The translations under genes were made by a program, and so were the position numbers. A model generated the notes under the pieces. The model was given only the letters and a program-made list of their open reading frames with translations, was not told the DNA's origin and searched no databases. Shown here in pieces: positions 7,438 through 15,382 of a stretch of DNA of 64,000 nucleotides. The stretch's first letter is position 1; each line of letters begins with the position of its first letter. Origin of the DNA: Avichristensenella sp031550535 (lineage in GTDB: Bacteria; Bacillota; Clostridia; Christensenellales; Aristaeellaceae); assembly GCA_031550535.1 (NCBI GenBank), contig JAVBOM010000030.1, positions 1 through 64,000 of the forward strand, read 5' to 3'.

Positions 7438-8831
7438 CGGGCTTCCCTCCCGGTGATTTCCGGCAGGCTGGCCGCCGCGACGGACTGGCCCACCCGGCGG
7501 TCCTTTTCGTCCGGCAGGTGGATCTGCAGCTTCTTCGCCAGGTCCGGGAACTCCGTTTCCAGCACGCGCACGGCGTTCTCCACCAGAATCCGGCCGCCCT
7601 CGCCGCTGGTCACGCGGCCCATCAGCAGCAGGTGGCGGACATCGTAAAAGAGCGCGTACCACGGCAGCGCGTACCCCAGGTACACGCCGATGGACGCGTA
7701 GATGTCCGCCGCGCCCGCATGCCCCTGCTCCATGTGCTTCTGGATGACCTTGAGCTTGTCGCCCGGGGACGCGCTGTCGTCCAGCTCGATGCCCGCGGCG
7801 GGCGCGAGCTTGATGGCGCCGTCCTGGGAGAAGTACTTCACGCCGCAACCGATGTCGCCGCTCCACTCGTCTTCCATGGCACGCGGGCTCGCGTCCACAG
7901 GGACGAACGCCAGCTCGTTCAGCCAGCCGGTGATGTTGCCGTCGCCGTCCACGAAGCCGCCCGCCTCGCTCGTGCCCATCGCGATGCCGAGGACGTTCCC
8001 GTCCTTCAGCTCCATCGCGCCCGCGAGCGCGGTCACGTCGCCGTCGTTCGCGACGACGAGCGGCACGTCGCCGATCTCCTTCGCCACGTCGATATACATG
8101 TTCTTCACGTGCCTATCAAACACGTCCAGCGGCACCTTCAGGAACAGGGACGCGACCATGATGCGGTTGTCCACGTAGATGCCCGCGCTGGATACGCCGA
8201 TGGCGTCCACGCGGGGCATGTGGCTCGCGGCGGTTTTCATCGCGGCAAGGATGCCCTGGTAGTGGTAGCTGGGGTCGGTGTTCGTCTTGGGGTGCCAGAC
8301 GACCTCCTCGGAGTAGACGGCCTCGCCGTCGATGACCGCGCTGACCTTGCGGTCGCTGCCGCCCGCGTCAAAGCCGATGCGGCAGCCGTCCAGGTGGCGG
8401 CCGACGGGCTCCGCCTGCTCGTTGTCCTGCGGCGCGGCGGAAACATCGCCCGCGTAGACGACCTCGAACGGCTTCTCGTACACGCGCGCCATGAAATCCG
8501 CGTCAAACGCGCGCGCGCCCCCCGCCCGGTACGTGGCGGCGAGGTGCTCGTACACGGCGCGGGACCCGGCGACGATCAGCCTGTAGCCGCCGCGCGCCCA
8601 CACCAGCGTCTTGGCGACGCGCTCGGCGAGGCGGCAGTTCTCCGCGTCATGGCCCGCCCCGTCCGGGAATAGGCGCAGGCGGAACGACGAAACCTGGCCG
8701 CCGTTGCGCTCCACGGCAAGGACGGTGTCGGCGGGCGTTCCAGCCTCGGCAATGGCGGCCTGGAAGTCACGGTAGACGATGGAAAGCGGGGCAAAGCTAG
8801 GGTCCAGCGGGGCGGGGCATTTGAGGGACAT
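7434..8831 (-). CDS. ROK-family protein, probable sugar kinase
   Basis: A 465-residue member of the ROK/ASKHA fold. The phosphate-1 loop is GFDAGGSDRKVSA near residue 155. VVANDGDVTALAGAM near residue 270 has the Asp expected to act as catalytic base, and a GIAMGTSEAGG phosphate-2 motif follows. It is longer than common ROK glucokinases (about 310 residues) and carries an extra N-terminal domain of about 140 residues. No helix-turn-helix was seen, so a kinase is more likely than a NagC/XylR repressor. The ATG at 8831 follows AAAGGAAG; an earlier ATG overlaps that site and is rejected. Its neighbours nagA and uxaE suggest an amino sugar or hexuronate substrate (inference). Confidence 0.8.
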   Translation of the reverse strand: MSLKCPAPLDPSFAPLSIVYRDFQAAIAEAGTPADTVLAVERNGGQVSSFRLRLFPDGAGHDAENCRLAERVAKTLVWARGGYRLIVAGSRAVYEHLAATYRAGGARAFDADFMARVYEKPFEVVYAGDVSAAPQDNEQAEPVGRHLDGCRIGFDAGGSDRKVSAVIDGEAVYSEEVVWHPKTNTDPSYHYQGILAAMKTAASHMPRVDAIGVSSAGIYVDNRIMVASLFLKVPLDVFDRHVKNMYIDVAKEIGDVPLVVANDGDVTALAGAMELKDGNVLGIAMGTSEAGGFVDGDGNITGWLNELAFVPVDASPRAMEDEWSGDIGCGVKYFSQDGAIKLAPAAGIELDDSASPGDKLKVIQKHMEQGHAGAADIYASIGVYLGYALPWYALFYDVRHLLLMGRVTSGEGGRILVENAVRVLETEFPDLAKKLQIHLPDEKDRRVGQSVAAASLPEITGREAR

Positions 8832-8860
8832 GGGCGATCTTCCTTTCATACTTTCATCAA

Positions 8861-8923
8861 GAGGTAGGGGTTCCTTGCGGAATCCCCTTATGGCGGCCGA
8901 TTCTCAGAATCAGCGCCGCCGTC
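8861..8923 (+). repeat. Family A unit, nagA-ROK intergenic
   Basis: A complete 63-bp unit with hairpins GGTTCC/GGAATCC and GATTC/GAATC. It fills about a third of the 212-base gap between nagA and the ROK gene and would be in the leader of the ROK message. Confidence 0.92.
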
Positions 8924-9043
8924 AAGGGAAATGGGTAGAGCGGAAAATGGCGTTGGGCGCAGCAACCCATTGAAAGGGCGGCTGTCCGCGTATCGTTTTG
9001 CGCCTGGCCATGCAACAGGGGCGGACGCGTAACGCGCGCGCCT

Positions 9044-10189
9044 TTACGCCTCGTAAATCGTCCGTCCGCGCAGGATGGTCCGGTGCACGGCGAACGTCTC
9101 GTCGCAGAGGATGATGTCCGCGTCCTTGCCGGGCTCCAGCGAGCCCTTGCGCTCCTCGCCGATGGCGGCGGCGGGGTTACGGCTGGCCATATTGACCACC
9201 TGCCAGATGGGCAGGTCGGTATTCGCGCGCATGTTGGCGACGGCGTTGTTCAGCTTCAGCACGCTGCCGGCAATGGTGCCGTCCTTCAGGCGGCACTCGA
9301 TGCCCTTGACGAAAATCTCCAGCCCGCCCAGGTCGTACGTGCCGTCGGACAGGCCGCCCGCGCGCGTGCAGTCCGTGATGAGCACGAGCTTGTCCCCCTT
9401 GGCCTTCGCGACCAGCGGGAACAGGCCGGGGTGCACGTGGAACGTGTCGGCGATGAGTTCCGCGGTGACGGGGGCGGTCAGCGCCGCGCCGACCACGCCG
9501 GGCATGCGGTGGTTCAGCGGCGTCATCGCGTTGAACGTGTGCGTGGCGTGGCCCAGGCCGTGCCAGATCGCGTCGATGGCGGTTTCGTAGGTCGCGTCGG
9601 TATGGCCCATGGACAGCAGCACGCGCGTTTCGCGCGATATTTCCTCGATGAATGCCATGGCGCCCTCGGTTTCCGGCGCGAGGGTGACGATGCGCAGAAT
9701 GTCCGCGAAATCGCGGATGAAGCCCGCGTCGGGCGCGATGATGAATTCCTCGTTCTGCGCGCCCTTTTTGTTTACGTTGATGAACGGGCCTTCCGCGTGC
9801 ACGCCCAGGATCTCCGCGCCGTTCCAGCCGTCCTCGCGGCTTTCCGCGCGCAGGCCCCGCATCAGGTCAAACACCTGGCAGAGCGTGGTTTTCGCCACGG
9901 TCATCGTGGTCGGCAGCCAGCTTGTGACGCCATTTTTCGCGATGCCGCGCGCCATTTTCCGCACGCCCTCCGCGTCGCCGTCGGAAGTATCCTCGCCCAG
10001 GTATCCGTGCATGTGGACATCCACCAGCCCCGGCGATACGTACATCCCTTTCGCGTCGATGGTTTCGCACCCGCCCGGCAGGTCCCCGGGCTCAACCAGG
10101 CCCTGGATCGCCCCGTCGAACAGCAGTGCGCGGCCATCCGTCACCAGCGCGTCAGGCAGTATCACCCGGCCATTGAGGATCGCTTTCAT
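9044..10189 (-). CDS. nagA: N-acetylglucosamine-6-phosphate deacetylase
   Basis: A 381-residue amidohydrolase that removes acetate from GlcNAc-6-phosphate to give glucosamine-6-phosphate. The metal-site HxH is in DVHMHGY (residues 56-62). HAEGPF, MGHTDAT and ITDCTRAGG supply the other conserved residues, and length and ends agree with the family. The start has AAAGGAG at a good distance, and a strong promoter lies at 10240-10268. The ROK kinase follows after a family A unit, so the likely transcription unit is nagA-ROK-pyrG/uxaE. nagB is not in the window. Confidence 0.93.
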   Translation of the reverse strand: MKAILNGRVILPDALVTDGRALLFDGAIQGLVEPGDLPGGCETIDAKGMYVSPGLVDVHMHGYLGEDTSDGDAEGVRKMARGIAKNGVTSWLPTTMTVAKTTLCQVFDLMRGLRAESREDGWNGAEILGVHAEGPFINVNKKGAQNEEFIIAPDAGFIRDFADILRIVTLAPETEGAMAFIEEISRETRVLLSMGHTDATYETAIDAIWHGLGHATHTFNAMTPLNHRMPGVVGAALTAPVTAELIADTFHVHPGLFPLVAKAKGDKLVLITDCTRAGGLSDGTYDLGGLEIFVKGIECRLKDGTIAGSVLKLNNAVANMRANTDLPIWQVVNMASRNPAAAIGEERKGSLEPGKDADIILCDETFAVHRTILRGRTIYEA

Positions 10190-10239
10190 GGCTTTTCTCC
10201 TTTAAACATCAAGAATGGCGCAATTTCTCTCCATTTAGC

Positions 10240-10268
10240 AGTATAGAACAAAGCCCGTGTTGCGTCAA
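10240..10268 (-). promoter_or_regulatory. Promoter for nagA
   Basis: On the minus strand, TTGACG (10268-10263), a 17-base spacer and TATACT (10245-10240), about 45 bases upstream of the Shine-Dalgarno of nagA. Confidence 0.75.
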
Positions 10269-10334
10269 GGATGGGAGGGGTGGCGTTTTGTTCCAGAATA
10301 TGGCGGTAAATCCTGGTAGCCTGCTCATCATCAA

Positions 10335-10377
10335 AGAAAAGCGCCCCGCTCCCTTTTATAGCAAAGGGAACGGGGCG
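10335..10377 (-). terminator. Terminator after the ferredoxin gene
   Basis: Long inverted repeat CGCCCCG.TCCCTTT / AAAGGGA.CGGGGCG with a 5-base loop, followed on the minus strand by CTTTTCTTT. It starts 18 bases after the ferredoxin stop. Confidence 0.8.
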
Positions 10378-10394
10378 TCCGGCTGTGGGGGATT

Positions 10395-10583
10395 TCATTC
10401 CTCGATGTCGATGACGGAAACGGGGCAGGCGTCCGCCGCCTCCCTGGCGAGCGCGGCGTTTTCCGGGCTGATGCCCTGATATGCCTCCGCCAGGCCGTCA
10501 TCCGCCATGCGGAATACGTCCGGGCACTTGCCCGCGCACAGCGTGCAGCCGATGCACCCGTCGCGGTCGATGATTGCTTTCAT
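10395..10583 (-). CDS. Small single-cluster ferredoxin
   Basis: A 62-residue ferredoxin of the monocluster 4Fe-4S type. It has CIGCTLCAGKCP at residues 10-21 and a closing Cys-Pro near residue 53 (ACPVSVI), four ligands in all. It would carry single electrons between soluble redox enzymes; the partner is not evident. The ATG at 10583 follows AAGGAGG at 8-9 bases. The gene is monocistronic, with a terminator just downstream and a TATAAT-like -10 at 10630-10625 without a good -35. Confidence 0.9.
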   Translation of the reverse strand: MKAIIDRDGCIGCTLCAGKCPDVFRMADDGLAEAYQGISPENAALAREAADACPVSVIDIEE

Positions 10584-10698
10584 GGGATTGCGCCTCCTTG
10601 TGCTTAGCCTTGCCAGGCGCACTGATTATATTCCCGCGCGGAGGGGATAGCGGTTGTTTTTGCAACAACCAGAGAAAAAAGGCGGAAACCCCCACTCT

Positions 10699-10761
10699 AA
10701 CGGCGACGCTGATTCGAAGAGCCGGGCGCCATAAAAGGATTCCGACAGGAACCCCTGACTT
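10699..10761 (-). repeat. Family A unit, diverged
   Basis: A 63-base unit in minus orientation; hairpin arms are partly degraded (GATTCGAAGAGC, GGATTCCGACAGGAACCC). The remaining 10762-11056 is relatively A+T-rich around 10790-10925, and I see no gene or recognisable signal in it. Confidence 0.75.
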
Positions 10762-11056
10762 TCAACAAGATTGCGTTGACGCATTTGGAGCGATATGGCA
10801 TAATACGAGAGGGCGTTTCTTCGTATAACATGCCAAGAATACATAAATTATACAGAATAAAGTCATAAAGATGCGAAAACGGATGTTAATTACATCAAAT
10901 ATGTCGCACAAATGAAACAATAGCGCAAAGGCTTCCGCTTTGACCGGGGAGCGGCTGCGTCTGACCAGAGCTTTGGGGCGGTTCTCCCGCCGCCTTCATC
11001 GTCTGTTGCGGGAGATAACGCTGGTTTTTACAAATTCGCGCCGCCCAAAAAACGGC

Positions 11057-11701
11057 TTACCTGCGCGACCGTCCCTCAGCGGGCCCCGTCCCATCCAGCG
11101 CGCCGCCGGCGATGGCCCACAGGTACAGACTGGCGACGGTGCAGTAGGGCGCATACCGCTTGCGGTATTTCTCAAATTGTTCGCGCGTGACTTCAGTGTG
11201 GCGATACAAGCGTTCCATGCCCCTTCGGATGCCCAGGTCGCCGAAGCTGAGAATGTTGGGCCGGAGCATGGAGAAGATCATCAGCATCTCCGCCGTCCAA
11301 ACGCCGATGCCGGGGAGGGTGACCAACTTGCTGCACACGTCCGCATCTGGCAGCGCGGGTAGCGCCATAAGATCGAATTCGCCGGCGGCAATCCTTTCGG
11401 CTGTGCCCCGGATGTACCCGGCCTTGCGAAAGGACATGCCATACGCCTGGATCGTTTCCACCGGTCGCGCCAGAATGGTTTCGGGCGTGACCTGGCCCAT
11501 GTCGTCCAGCATCCGGCGCCAGATGGTGTCCGCTGCCTTGCCGGATATTTGCTGGCCGACGATGCTGCTGGCCAGCGAGGAGAACAGGTCCGGGTCCACC
11601 TCGCGCCGGATGGGGCCGATGTGGTCGATGGCGCGGGCCAGCGCCTTATCCCGTTTTTTCAGGTGCGTGATTTCTCCTTCGCCGTATGGAAAGACAGCCA
11701 A
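11057..11701 (-). CDS. DNA-3-methyladenine glycosylase II-like (HhH-GPD) repair enzyme
   Basis: A base-excision repair glycosylase of the AlkA/HhH-GPD superfamily. The helix-hairpin-helix LPGIGVWTAEM lies near residue 135. A catalytic Asp follows in SFGDLGI, about 21 residues later, as in AlkA, and the early SSIVGQQISGKAA helix is typical. The frame is open from an ATG at 11737, but the promoter at 11743-11771 would start transcription at about 11736. I therefore prefer TTG 11701 (214 residues), which has AAGGGG at an 8-base distance. With the ATG the protein would be 226 residues. It stands alone and is convergent with nothing. Confidence 0.85.
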   Translation of the reverse strand: MAVFPYGEGEITHLKKRDKALARAIDHIGPIRREVDPDLFSSLASSIVGQQISGKAADTIWRRMLDDMGQVTPETILARPVETIQAYGMSFRKAGYIRGTAERIAAGEFDLMALPALPDADVCSKLVTLPGIGVWTAEMLMIFSMLRPNILSFGDLGIRRGMERLYRHTEVTREQFEKYRKRYAPYCTVASLYLWAIAGGALDGTGPAEGRSRR

Positions 11702-11742
11702 GCGGCTCACCCCTTGCTTATGTCGTATACATTGCATGAGAG

Positions 11743-11771
11743 TATAGGGATTCGCGAAAGGAATGTCAATG
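11743..11771 (-). promoter_or_regulatory. Strong promoter for the glycosylase gene
   Basis: On the minus strand, TTGACA (11771-11766), a 17-base spacer and TATACT (11748-11743). It sits so close to the frame that the first in-frame ATG (11737) falls at or before the expected transcription start. Confidence 0.8.
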
Positions 11772-11808
11772 GGCGATAAAAACGCCCTCCACCGGGGATG
11801 CTTGCATC

Positions 11809-11835
11809 ATACCAATTCCTAACGGAAATTGGTAT
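11809..11835. promoter_or_regulatory. Palindrome, possible operator
   Basis: An imperfect inverted repeat, ATACCAATT/AATTGGTAT (about 9 bp arms, 8-base centre), directly before the Shine-Dalgarno of the tocopherol-cyclase-like gene. It could be a repressor site or a leader hairpin. Confidence 0.4.
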
Positions 11836-11848
11836 AAAAGGAGCGGTG

Positions 11849-12796
11849 ATGTTGCCCGATTTATTCGAGGGGTTTTATTACAAGCATCAGATGGGCGGGG
11901 AGACGCTCGCGCTGATCCCCGGGCACGCGAACGGCGAGGCATTTATCCAGGTGATTACCGGCGAGCGATCCTACCATGTGCCCGCGCGCGCATACAGCCG
12001 CGAGGGGCACACCATCCGCGTGGACGGCAGCGTGTTTTCGCCCCGGGGCGTCCGGCTGGACATCCACGGCGGCGGGCTGGACCTCGCCGGCGAGATCGAT
12101 TACCGCGGCCCCACGCCCCTTGAGCGGGACGTGATGGGCCCGCTGCGCTTCCTGCCGCTGGAATGCCGCCACAGCGTGGTGAGCATGCATCACGACCTGG
12201 CGGGCAGCGTGCGCCTGGACGGGCGGACGCTGAATTTCACCGGCGGCCGGGGGTACATCGAGGGGGACAGCGGCAGCGCGTTCCCATCGGGGTACTGCTG
12301 GGCGCACAGCGGAGACTTTTCGCGGCGGTGTTCCGTGATGGCGTGCGCGGCGCGGTTGCCCGTGCTGGGGCTGAAGATATGGGGCTGTCTGGCCATTGTG
12401 TGGCTGGACGGGGTGGTCTACCGCCTGGCGACGTACAAGGGCGCGCGGATTCTGGCGCGCGAGCGGAACCGGCTGGACCTGATGCAGGGAAAGTTCCGGC
12501 TGGTCATCAGCCGGATGACGGAGGAGGAAGAGGCGGAACCAGAGACACGGGAGGGGATAGGGATTCCTGGTGGAACCCACGCCGCTGACAAAAAAGAAAA
12601 GCCCGAAGGGCATCCGCTGTACGCGCCGAGGGGCGGCACGATGGGACGCGTCGTGTACGAGCAGCCTGCGTGCAGGGTGCGTTTTCAGTTCTATGACGAC
12701 GACCGGCTGCTGCTGGGAGAGGTCAGCGAGCACGCGAGCTACGAGTTCGCGGGGGAGGAGGACGCGGAGGATAGCGTGACAACGGAAGGCCACTGA
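11849..12796 (+). CDS. Tocopherol-cyclase-like protein
   Basis: A 315-residue protein resembling the bacterial tocopherol cyclase-like family. Recognisable elements are an N-terminal FEGFYYKHQ, AFIQVI, GEIDYRGPTPLE, MGPLRFLP, HSVVSMHHDLAGS, FTGGRGYIEGD.G.AFPS and RLATYKGARI. The bacterial members have no proven substrate. The usual EKDWGRSFP block reads EGDSGSAFP here, losing the Trp and Arg, so activity may differ. Residues 235-247 come from a collapsed family A unit (12551-12589), read in forward frame 1. The ATG at 11849 follows AAAAGGAG by about 5 bases, and the palindrome at 11809 lies just before it. Confidence 0.75.
   Translation: MLPDLFEGFYYKHQMGGETLALIPGHANGEAFIQVITGERSYHVPARAYSREGHTIRVDGSVFSPRGVRLDIHGGGLDLAGEIDYRGPTPLERDVMGPLRFLPLECRHSVVSMHHDLAGSVRLDGRTLNFTGGRGYIEGDSGSAFPSGYCWAHSGDFSRRCSVMACAARLPVLGLKIWGCLAIVWLDGVVYRLATYKGARILARERNRLDLMQGKFRLVISRMTEEEEAEPETREGIGIPGGTHAADKKEKPEGHPLYAPRGGTMGRVVYEQPACRVRFQFYDDDRLLLGEVSEHASYEFAGEEDAEDSVTTEGH
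12551..12589 (+). repeat. Family A unit, internally deleted, in frame
   Basis: Contains the start and hairpin 1 (GGATTCC/GGAACCC) and the CGCCGC(T)GAC tail; hairpin 2 is deleted. The remainder is in frame with the tocopherol-cyclase-like gene. Confidence 0.6.
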
Positions 12797-12824
12797 GGCG
12801 TGAGGGGTCCGTGTGTTTACCACG

Positions 12825-12887
12825 AGTGGCGGCGCTGATTTGAAAAATCGGTCGCCATAAGAGGGGCACCGGAGGGGAGCGCCGCCA
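12825..12887 (-). repeat. Family A unit
   Basis: Minus-orientation unit with an intact hairpin 2 (GATTTGAAAAATC within GGCGC/GTCGCC) and a diverged hairpin 1 (GGGGCACCGGAGGGG). It begins 28 bases after the preceding gene. Confidence 0.75.
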
Positions 12888-12889
12888 AC

Positions 12890-13130
12890 ACCGAAGGAAG
12901 CGCGCCCTGTGGGCGATGAAGCGACCCGAAGGTGCCCTGCGGCACAAAACCGGAGCCGAGCGCCCGCTGTGCGGGATAAAGCGAGGTGAAGGTTCGCCCC
13001 AGCACAGAGCGATGGGCGCGAATGTGCACAGCACGACAATGCCGGGGTGCGCGATGGGCGCGAAGGCGGCCAGTGCGACATTACCAGGGTGCGTGATCGA
13101 CCAAAGGGCGAGCGCGACAATGCCGAAGGG
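12890..13130 (-). repeat. Family C repeat, minus orientation
   Basis: The reverse complement shares long stretches with 50045-50280, for example GCGAACCTTCACCTCGCTT, CCCGCAC.GCGGGCGCTCGG and GCATTCGCGCCCATC. It is rich in small hairpins (CCCGCACAGCGGG). It is open in one frame and would add a spurious N-terminus to the next gene. No other content was recognised in 12797-13242. Confidence 0.7.
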
Positions 13131-13180
13131 CGGCAGAAACAGCGACCCGCAGGTGCGCCGAGGTACAGCGCGACAATACC

Positions 13181-13206
13181 GAGGGGCTTCCGCAGGAATC
13201 CCTACC
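13181..13206 (-). repeat. Family A half-unit
   Basis: Only the hairpin-1 half remains (GAGGGGCTTCCGCAGGAATC then CCTACC), just upstream of the next gene's ribosome site. Confidence 0.55.
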
Positions 13207-13242
13207 GCAGACAAGAAGGACAAAAGAAGGGGGCGCGAGGGC

Positions 13243-13716
13243 ATGGACAGCCTTTTTATGGTTTTTATGGTTGCTCTATCGGCCATAGCGGCCGCGATCA
13301 GCGTATACACGCTGCTGACGACGCGAAGGCAGGAGCACCACAATATTGTCGCCGTCAAACGGGCGGAATGGATTGACGACATGAGGCGGCTGCTGTTTGA
13401 GTTTATCGGAACGTATATGTCGACGCCGGAAAAGGCGCAGAAGCTGGCCATTACGCAGAAGCATATCGACCTGTACCTGGACCATAAAAACCCCGAGCAT
13501 GAGAAGCTGTCAGAGATGCTGGGCGAGCTGGCGCGCCGTCCCGGCCAATCAATCGAGGCTCTAGTGGCGGAGGCGCAGACCGTCCTGATGGGCTCCTGGG
13601 ACAGGATGAAGCTGGAGGCCGGGGTCACGGAATCGCAGGAAAAGAGAATGCGCAAGGCGCTGGACGGCCGCAGCGACGTGAAGGAATACTTCGTGGACCC
13701 CGGCGAGGCGTCATAG
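13243..13716 (+). CDS. Small single-span membrane protein of unknown function
   Basis: A 157-residue protein I do not recognise. Residues 3-26 form one hydrophobic helix (MVFMVALSAIAAAISVYTLL), followed by a basic TTRRQ stop-transfer. The remaining 130 residues form a soluble, charged, mostly helical cytoplasmic part (KRAEWIDDMRRLLFEFIGTY). This plan resembles small membrane-anchored regulators, but no motif supports a function. The ATG at 13243 is preceded by AAGAAGGGGGCG. The frame is open upstream to 12916, but that part translates the family C and A repeats and is rejected. The stop codon abuts a degenerate family A unit. Confidence 0.65.
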   Translation: MDSLFMVFMVALSAIAAAISVYTLLTTRRQEHHNIVAVKRAEWIDDMRRLLFEFIGTYMSTPEKAQKLAITQKHIDLYLDHKNPEHEKLSEMLGELARRPGQSIEALVAEAQTVLMGSWDRMKLEAGVTESQEKRMRKALDGRSDVKEYFVDPGEAS

Positions 13717-13778
13717 CGATAGGGAGTTTTGATGAAAGCCCTTTATGGCGCCCGATTCTCCAAATCAGCGACGCCAGG
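13716..13778 (+). repeat. Family A unit, half degenerate
   Basis: Hairpin 2 and tail are intact (TGGCGCCCGATTCTCCAAATC); the first half is diverged. It encodes the last residues (VADLENRAP) and TAA stop of the minus-strand VTT gene, reverse frame 1. Confidence 0.75.
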
Positions 13779-14570
13779 GGGCCGCGCCGTCCCTTCGCTT
13801 CCCTCCGTTTCCTCCGAAACGGCCGCGCCGGGGGGAAGCGCCGGGCAGTGTCGCGCGCGCAGATACCGCCTGTACAGCAGCGCGCCGCCCAGGCCGAGCA
13901 CGGCCGTGCCGCCCAGGAGGATCGCCCCGGCGGTGAACCGCTCTGCCATGAGGGACGAGCCGACCAGCACGGACGAGAGCACCGACGGCGTGCGCGCGAC
14001 GGTCGTCAGCAGCAGAAACGGGCCGAAGCGGATGGAGGTCAGTCCGGCGAAATAGGTGAGCAGGTCCTTGGGCGTGCCGGGGATCAGGTACAGGAGGAAC
14101 AGCGTGAGCGGCAGCCTGGATTCGTTCAGCAGGAACGACAGCTTCCGGTACGCCGTTTCGCCCATCAGCACGCCCGCCGCGCCCCGGCCCGCACGCCGCA
14201 CCAGCAAAAAGACGACAGTAGACCCGATCAGCACGCCAATCTGGCAGAGCGCGAACCCAAGACCCGCGCCGAACGCGCACCCGGCCAGCAGCTCCAGCGG
14301 TTCCCCGGGGATGAGCGCGAAGACGACCTGCGCCACCTGCATGCCCAGGAAGGACAGGTACCCGCCAATGCCCTGGCTGCGGAACGCCTCGCGCGCGCCC
14401 GGACCGTCGGTGAACCCGGCGATCACCCCGCGCAGCAGCAGCGTGCCCAGGGCCATGACGGCGACCAGCGCGGCGAGGGAGAGGCATAGGTAGAACTTTC
14501 GCCGGGAGGATTTTGGAGAAGGGTTTCCCGGGGAGGTGGCCCTGTCGGTTTTGCCGGTCTTGTCGTGCAT
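13743..14570 (-). CDS. TVP38/TMEM64 (VTT-domain) membrane protein
   Basis: A 275-residue polytopic inner-membrane protein of the TVP38/TMEM64 (SNARE-associated, DedA-like) family, thought to move lipids or ions across membranes. After a charged N-terminus there are about six hydrophobic segments. The family core is present as IPGEPLELLAGCAFG (near residue 95) and LYLIPGTPKDLLTYFAG (near residue 160), each with the re-entrant Pro-Gly. The final nine residues and the stop come from a family A unit, so the C-terminus has been overwritten by the repeat. The ATG at 14570 was chosen over 14600, which lies in the adjacent family A unit. The ribosome site is weak (GGGG). Confidence 0.85.
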   Translation of the reverse strand: MHDKTGKTDRATSPGNPSPKSSRRKFYLCLSLAALVAVMALGTLLLRGVIAGFTDGPGAREAFRSQGIGGYLSFLGMQVAQVVFALIPGEPLELLAGCAFGAGLGFALCQIGVLIGSTVVFLLVRRAGRGAAGVLMGETAYRKLSFLLNESRLPLTLFLLYLIPGTPKDLLTYFAGLTSIRFGPFLLLTTVARTPSVLSSVLVGSSLMAERFTAGAILLGGTAVLGLGGALLYRRYLRARHCPALPPGAAVSEETEGSEGTARPPGVADLENRAP

Positions 14571-14601
14571 GTATGTACCCCGCGTTTTGTATCGTTGCAT
14601 T

Positions 14602-14663
14602 AGAGGCGGCGCTGATTTGAAAAATCGGCTCCATCAGGGAATTTCGCAAGAAATTCCCACCTC
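14602..14663 (-). repeat. Family A unit
   Basis: Minus-orientation unit with hairpins GATTTGAAAAATC and GGAATTTCGCAAGAAATTCC. It lies directly upstream of the VTT gene. The following 14664-14808 holds the first 19-bp direct repeat (14709-14727). Confidence 0.88.
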
Positions 14664-14708
14664 GGATATACGATACACCACGCGGAGCGGCTTTTCATGA
14701 GAATGGGA

Positions 14709-14727
14709 TTAGCGTTTGGTGAGGAGG
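14709..14727 (+). repeat. 19-bp direct repeat, left of the toxin-antitoxin module
   Basis: TTAGCGTTTGGTGAGGAGG, identical to 15379-15397. The two copies enclose exactly the toxin-antitoxin promoter and both genes. Confidence 0.8.
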
Positions 14728-14809
14728 AGGGAATTACGAACGAAACCGGCGAGGACGCATGAGGCGAGGGCAGTGCATGAAGGGATGTGTGCTGAATTGC
14801 GCGCTTGTA

Positions 14810-14838
14810 TTGACAAAATAGTGCGTTGGATGTACAAT
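14810..14838 (+). promoter_or_regulatory. Promoter of the RelB-YoeB module
   Basis: TTGACA (14810-14815), a 17-base spacer and TACAAT (14833-14838), 11 bases before the AAAGGAGG ribosome site. Family members usually autorepress here; no clear operator palindrome is visible. Confidence 0.85.
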
Positions 14839-14860
14839 TAAAGCGAAAGGAGGTGTTTTC

Positions 14861-15115
14861 ATGGCATCGACGAGCATTACGATACGGATGGATGAAAAAC
14901 TCAAGAAGCAAGCGGAGGCCATGTTTGAGGACATGGGGCTGAATATGACCACGGCGTTTACGATGTTCACGAAGGCTGTGGTGCGGCAGGGCAAGATACC
15001 CTTCGAAATCGTTGCCGATCCGTTCTGGAGCGATGAAAACCAGGCATATCTGCGCAAATCCATCGAGGACGCGAAAGCGGGCAGGCTGACGGAGCATGAG
15101 CTGATTGAGGATTAG
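14861..15115 (+). CDS. RelB/DinJ-family antitoxin
   Basis: An 84-residue antitoxin with an N-terminal ribbon-helix-helix (SITIRMDEKLKKQAE, then LNMTTAFTMFTKAVVR) expected to bind its own promoter, and an acidic C-terminal tail that would cover the toxin. The type is RelB/DinJ, while the partner is YoeB-like. It has GAAAGGAGG at an ideal distance and its own promoter. The stop is 3 bases before the toxin ATG, giving translational coupling. The module is bracketed by a 19-bp direct repeat. Confidence 0.92.
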   Translation: MASTSITIRMDEKLKKQAEAMFEDMGLNMTTAFTMFTKAVVRQGKIPFEIVADPFWSDENQAYLRKSIEDAKAGRLTEHELIED

Positions 15116-15118
15116 CCG

Positions 15119-15382
15119 ATGAAGAAGCTGTGGACCGATAAGGCATGGAACGACTACCTGTATTGGCAGTCCCAGGATAAAAAGACATTGAAGCGGATCA
15201 ATCAGTTGATCCAGGACATTGACCGGAATGGGTATGACGGAATCGGAAAGCCGGAGCCGCTACGGGGCGAGTGGGCTGGATGGTGGTCGCGGCGGATTGA
15301 CGAAACGAACCGGGTGATCTACCGAATGGAGGGCGACCATTTGATCCTTGCGGGTTGCAGGAGCCATTACGGGGATAATTAG
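15119..15382 (+). CDS. yoeB: Txe/YoeB-family toxin (mRNA interferase)
   Basis: An 87-residue ribosome-dependent endoribonuclease of the RelE superfamily. The YoeB consensus is clear: KLWTDKAWNDYLYWQ at the N-terminus, GKPEPLRGEWAGWWSRRID with the catalytic Glu and Arg in the middle, and CRSHYGDN ending with the catalytic His-Tyr. All expected catalytic residues are present, so it is probably active. It cleaves mRNA at the ribosomal A site when not held by the antitoxin encoded 3 bases upstream. Confidence 0.93.
   Translation: MKKLWTDKAWNDYLYWQSQDKKTLKRINQLIQDIDRNGYDGIGKPEPLRGEWAGWWSRRIDETNRVIYRMEGDHLILAGCRSHYGDN

Noticed and set aside
12916..13242. N-terminal extension of the small membrane protein gene
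   Set aside because: It is the translation of family C and A repeats; the ribosome site and the hydrophobic start are at 13243.
14861..15382. Part of a prophage or integrative element
   Set aside because: No integrase, phage gene or attachment site is nearby; the 19-bp repeat encloses only the toxin-antitoxin unit.
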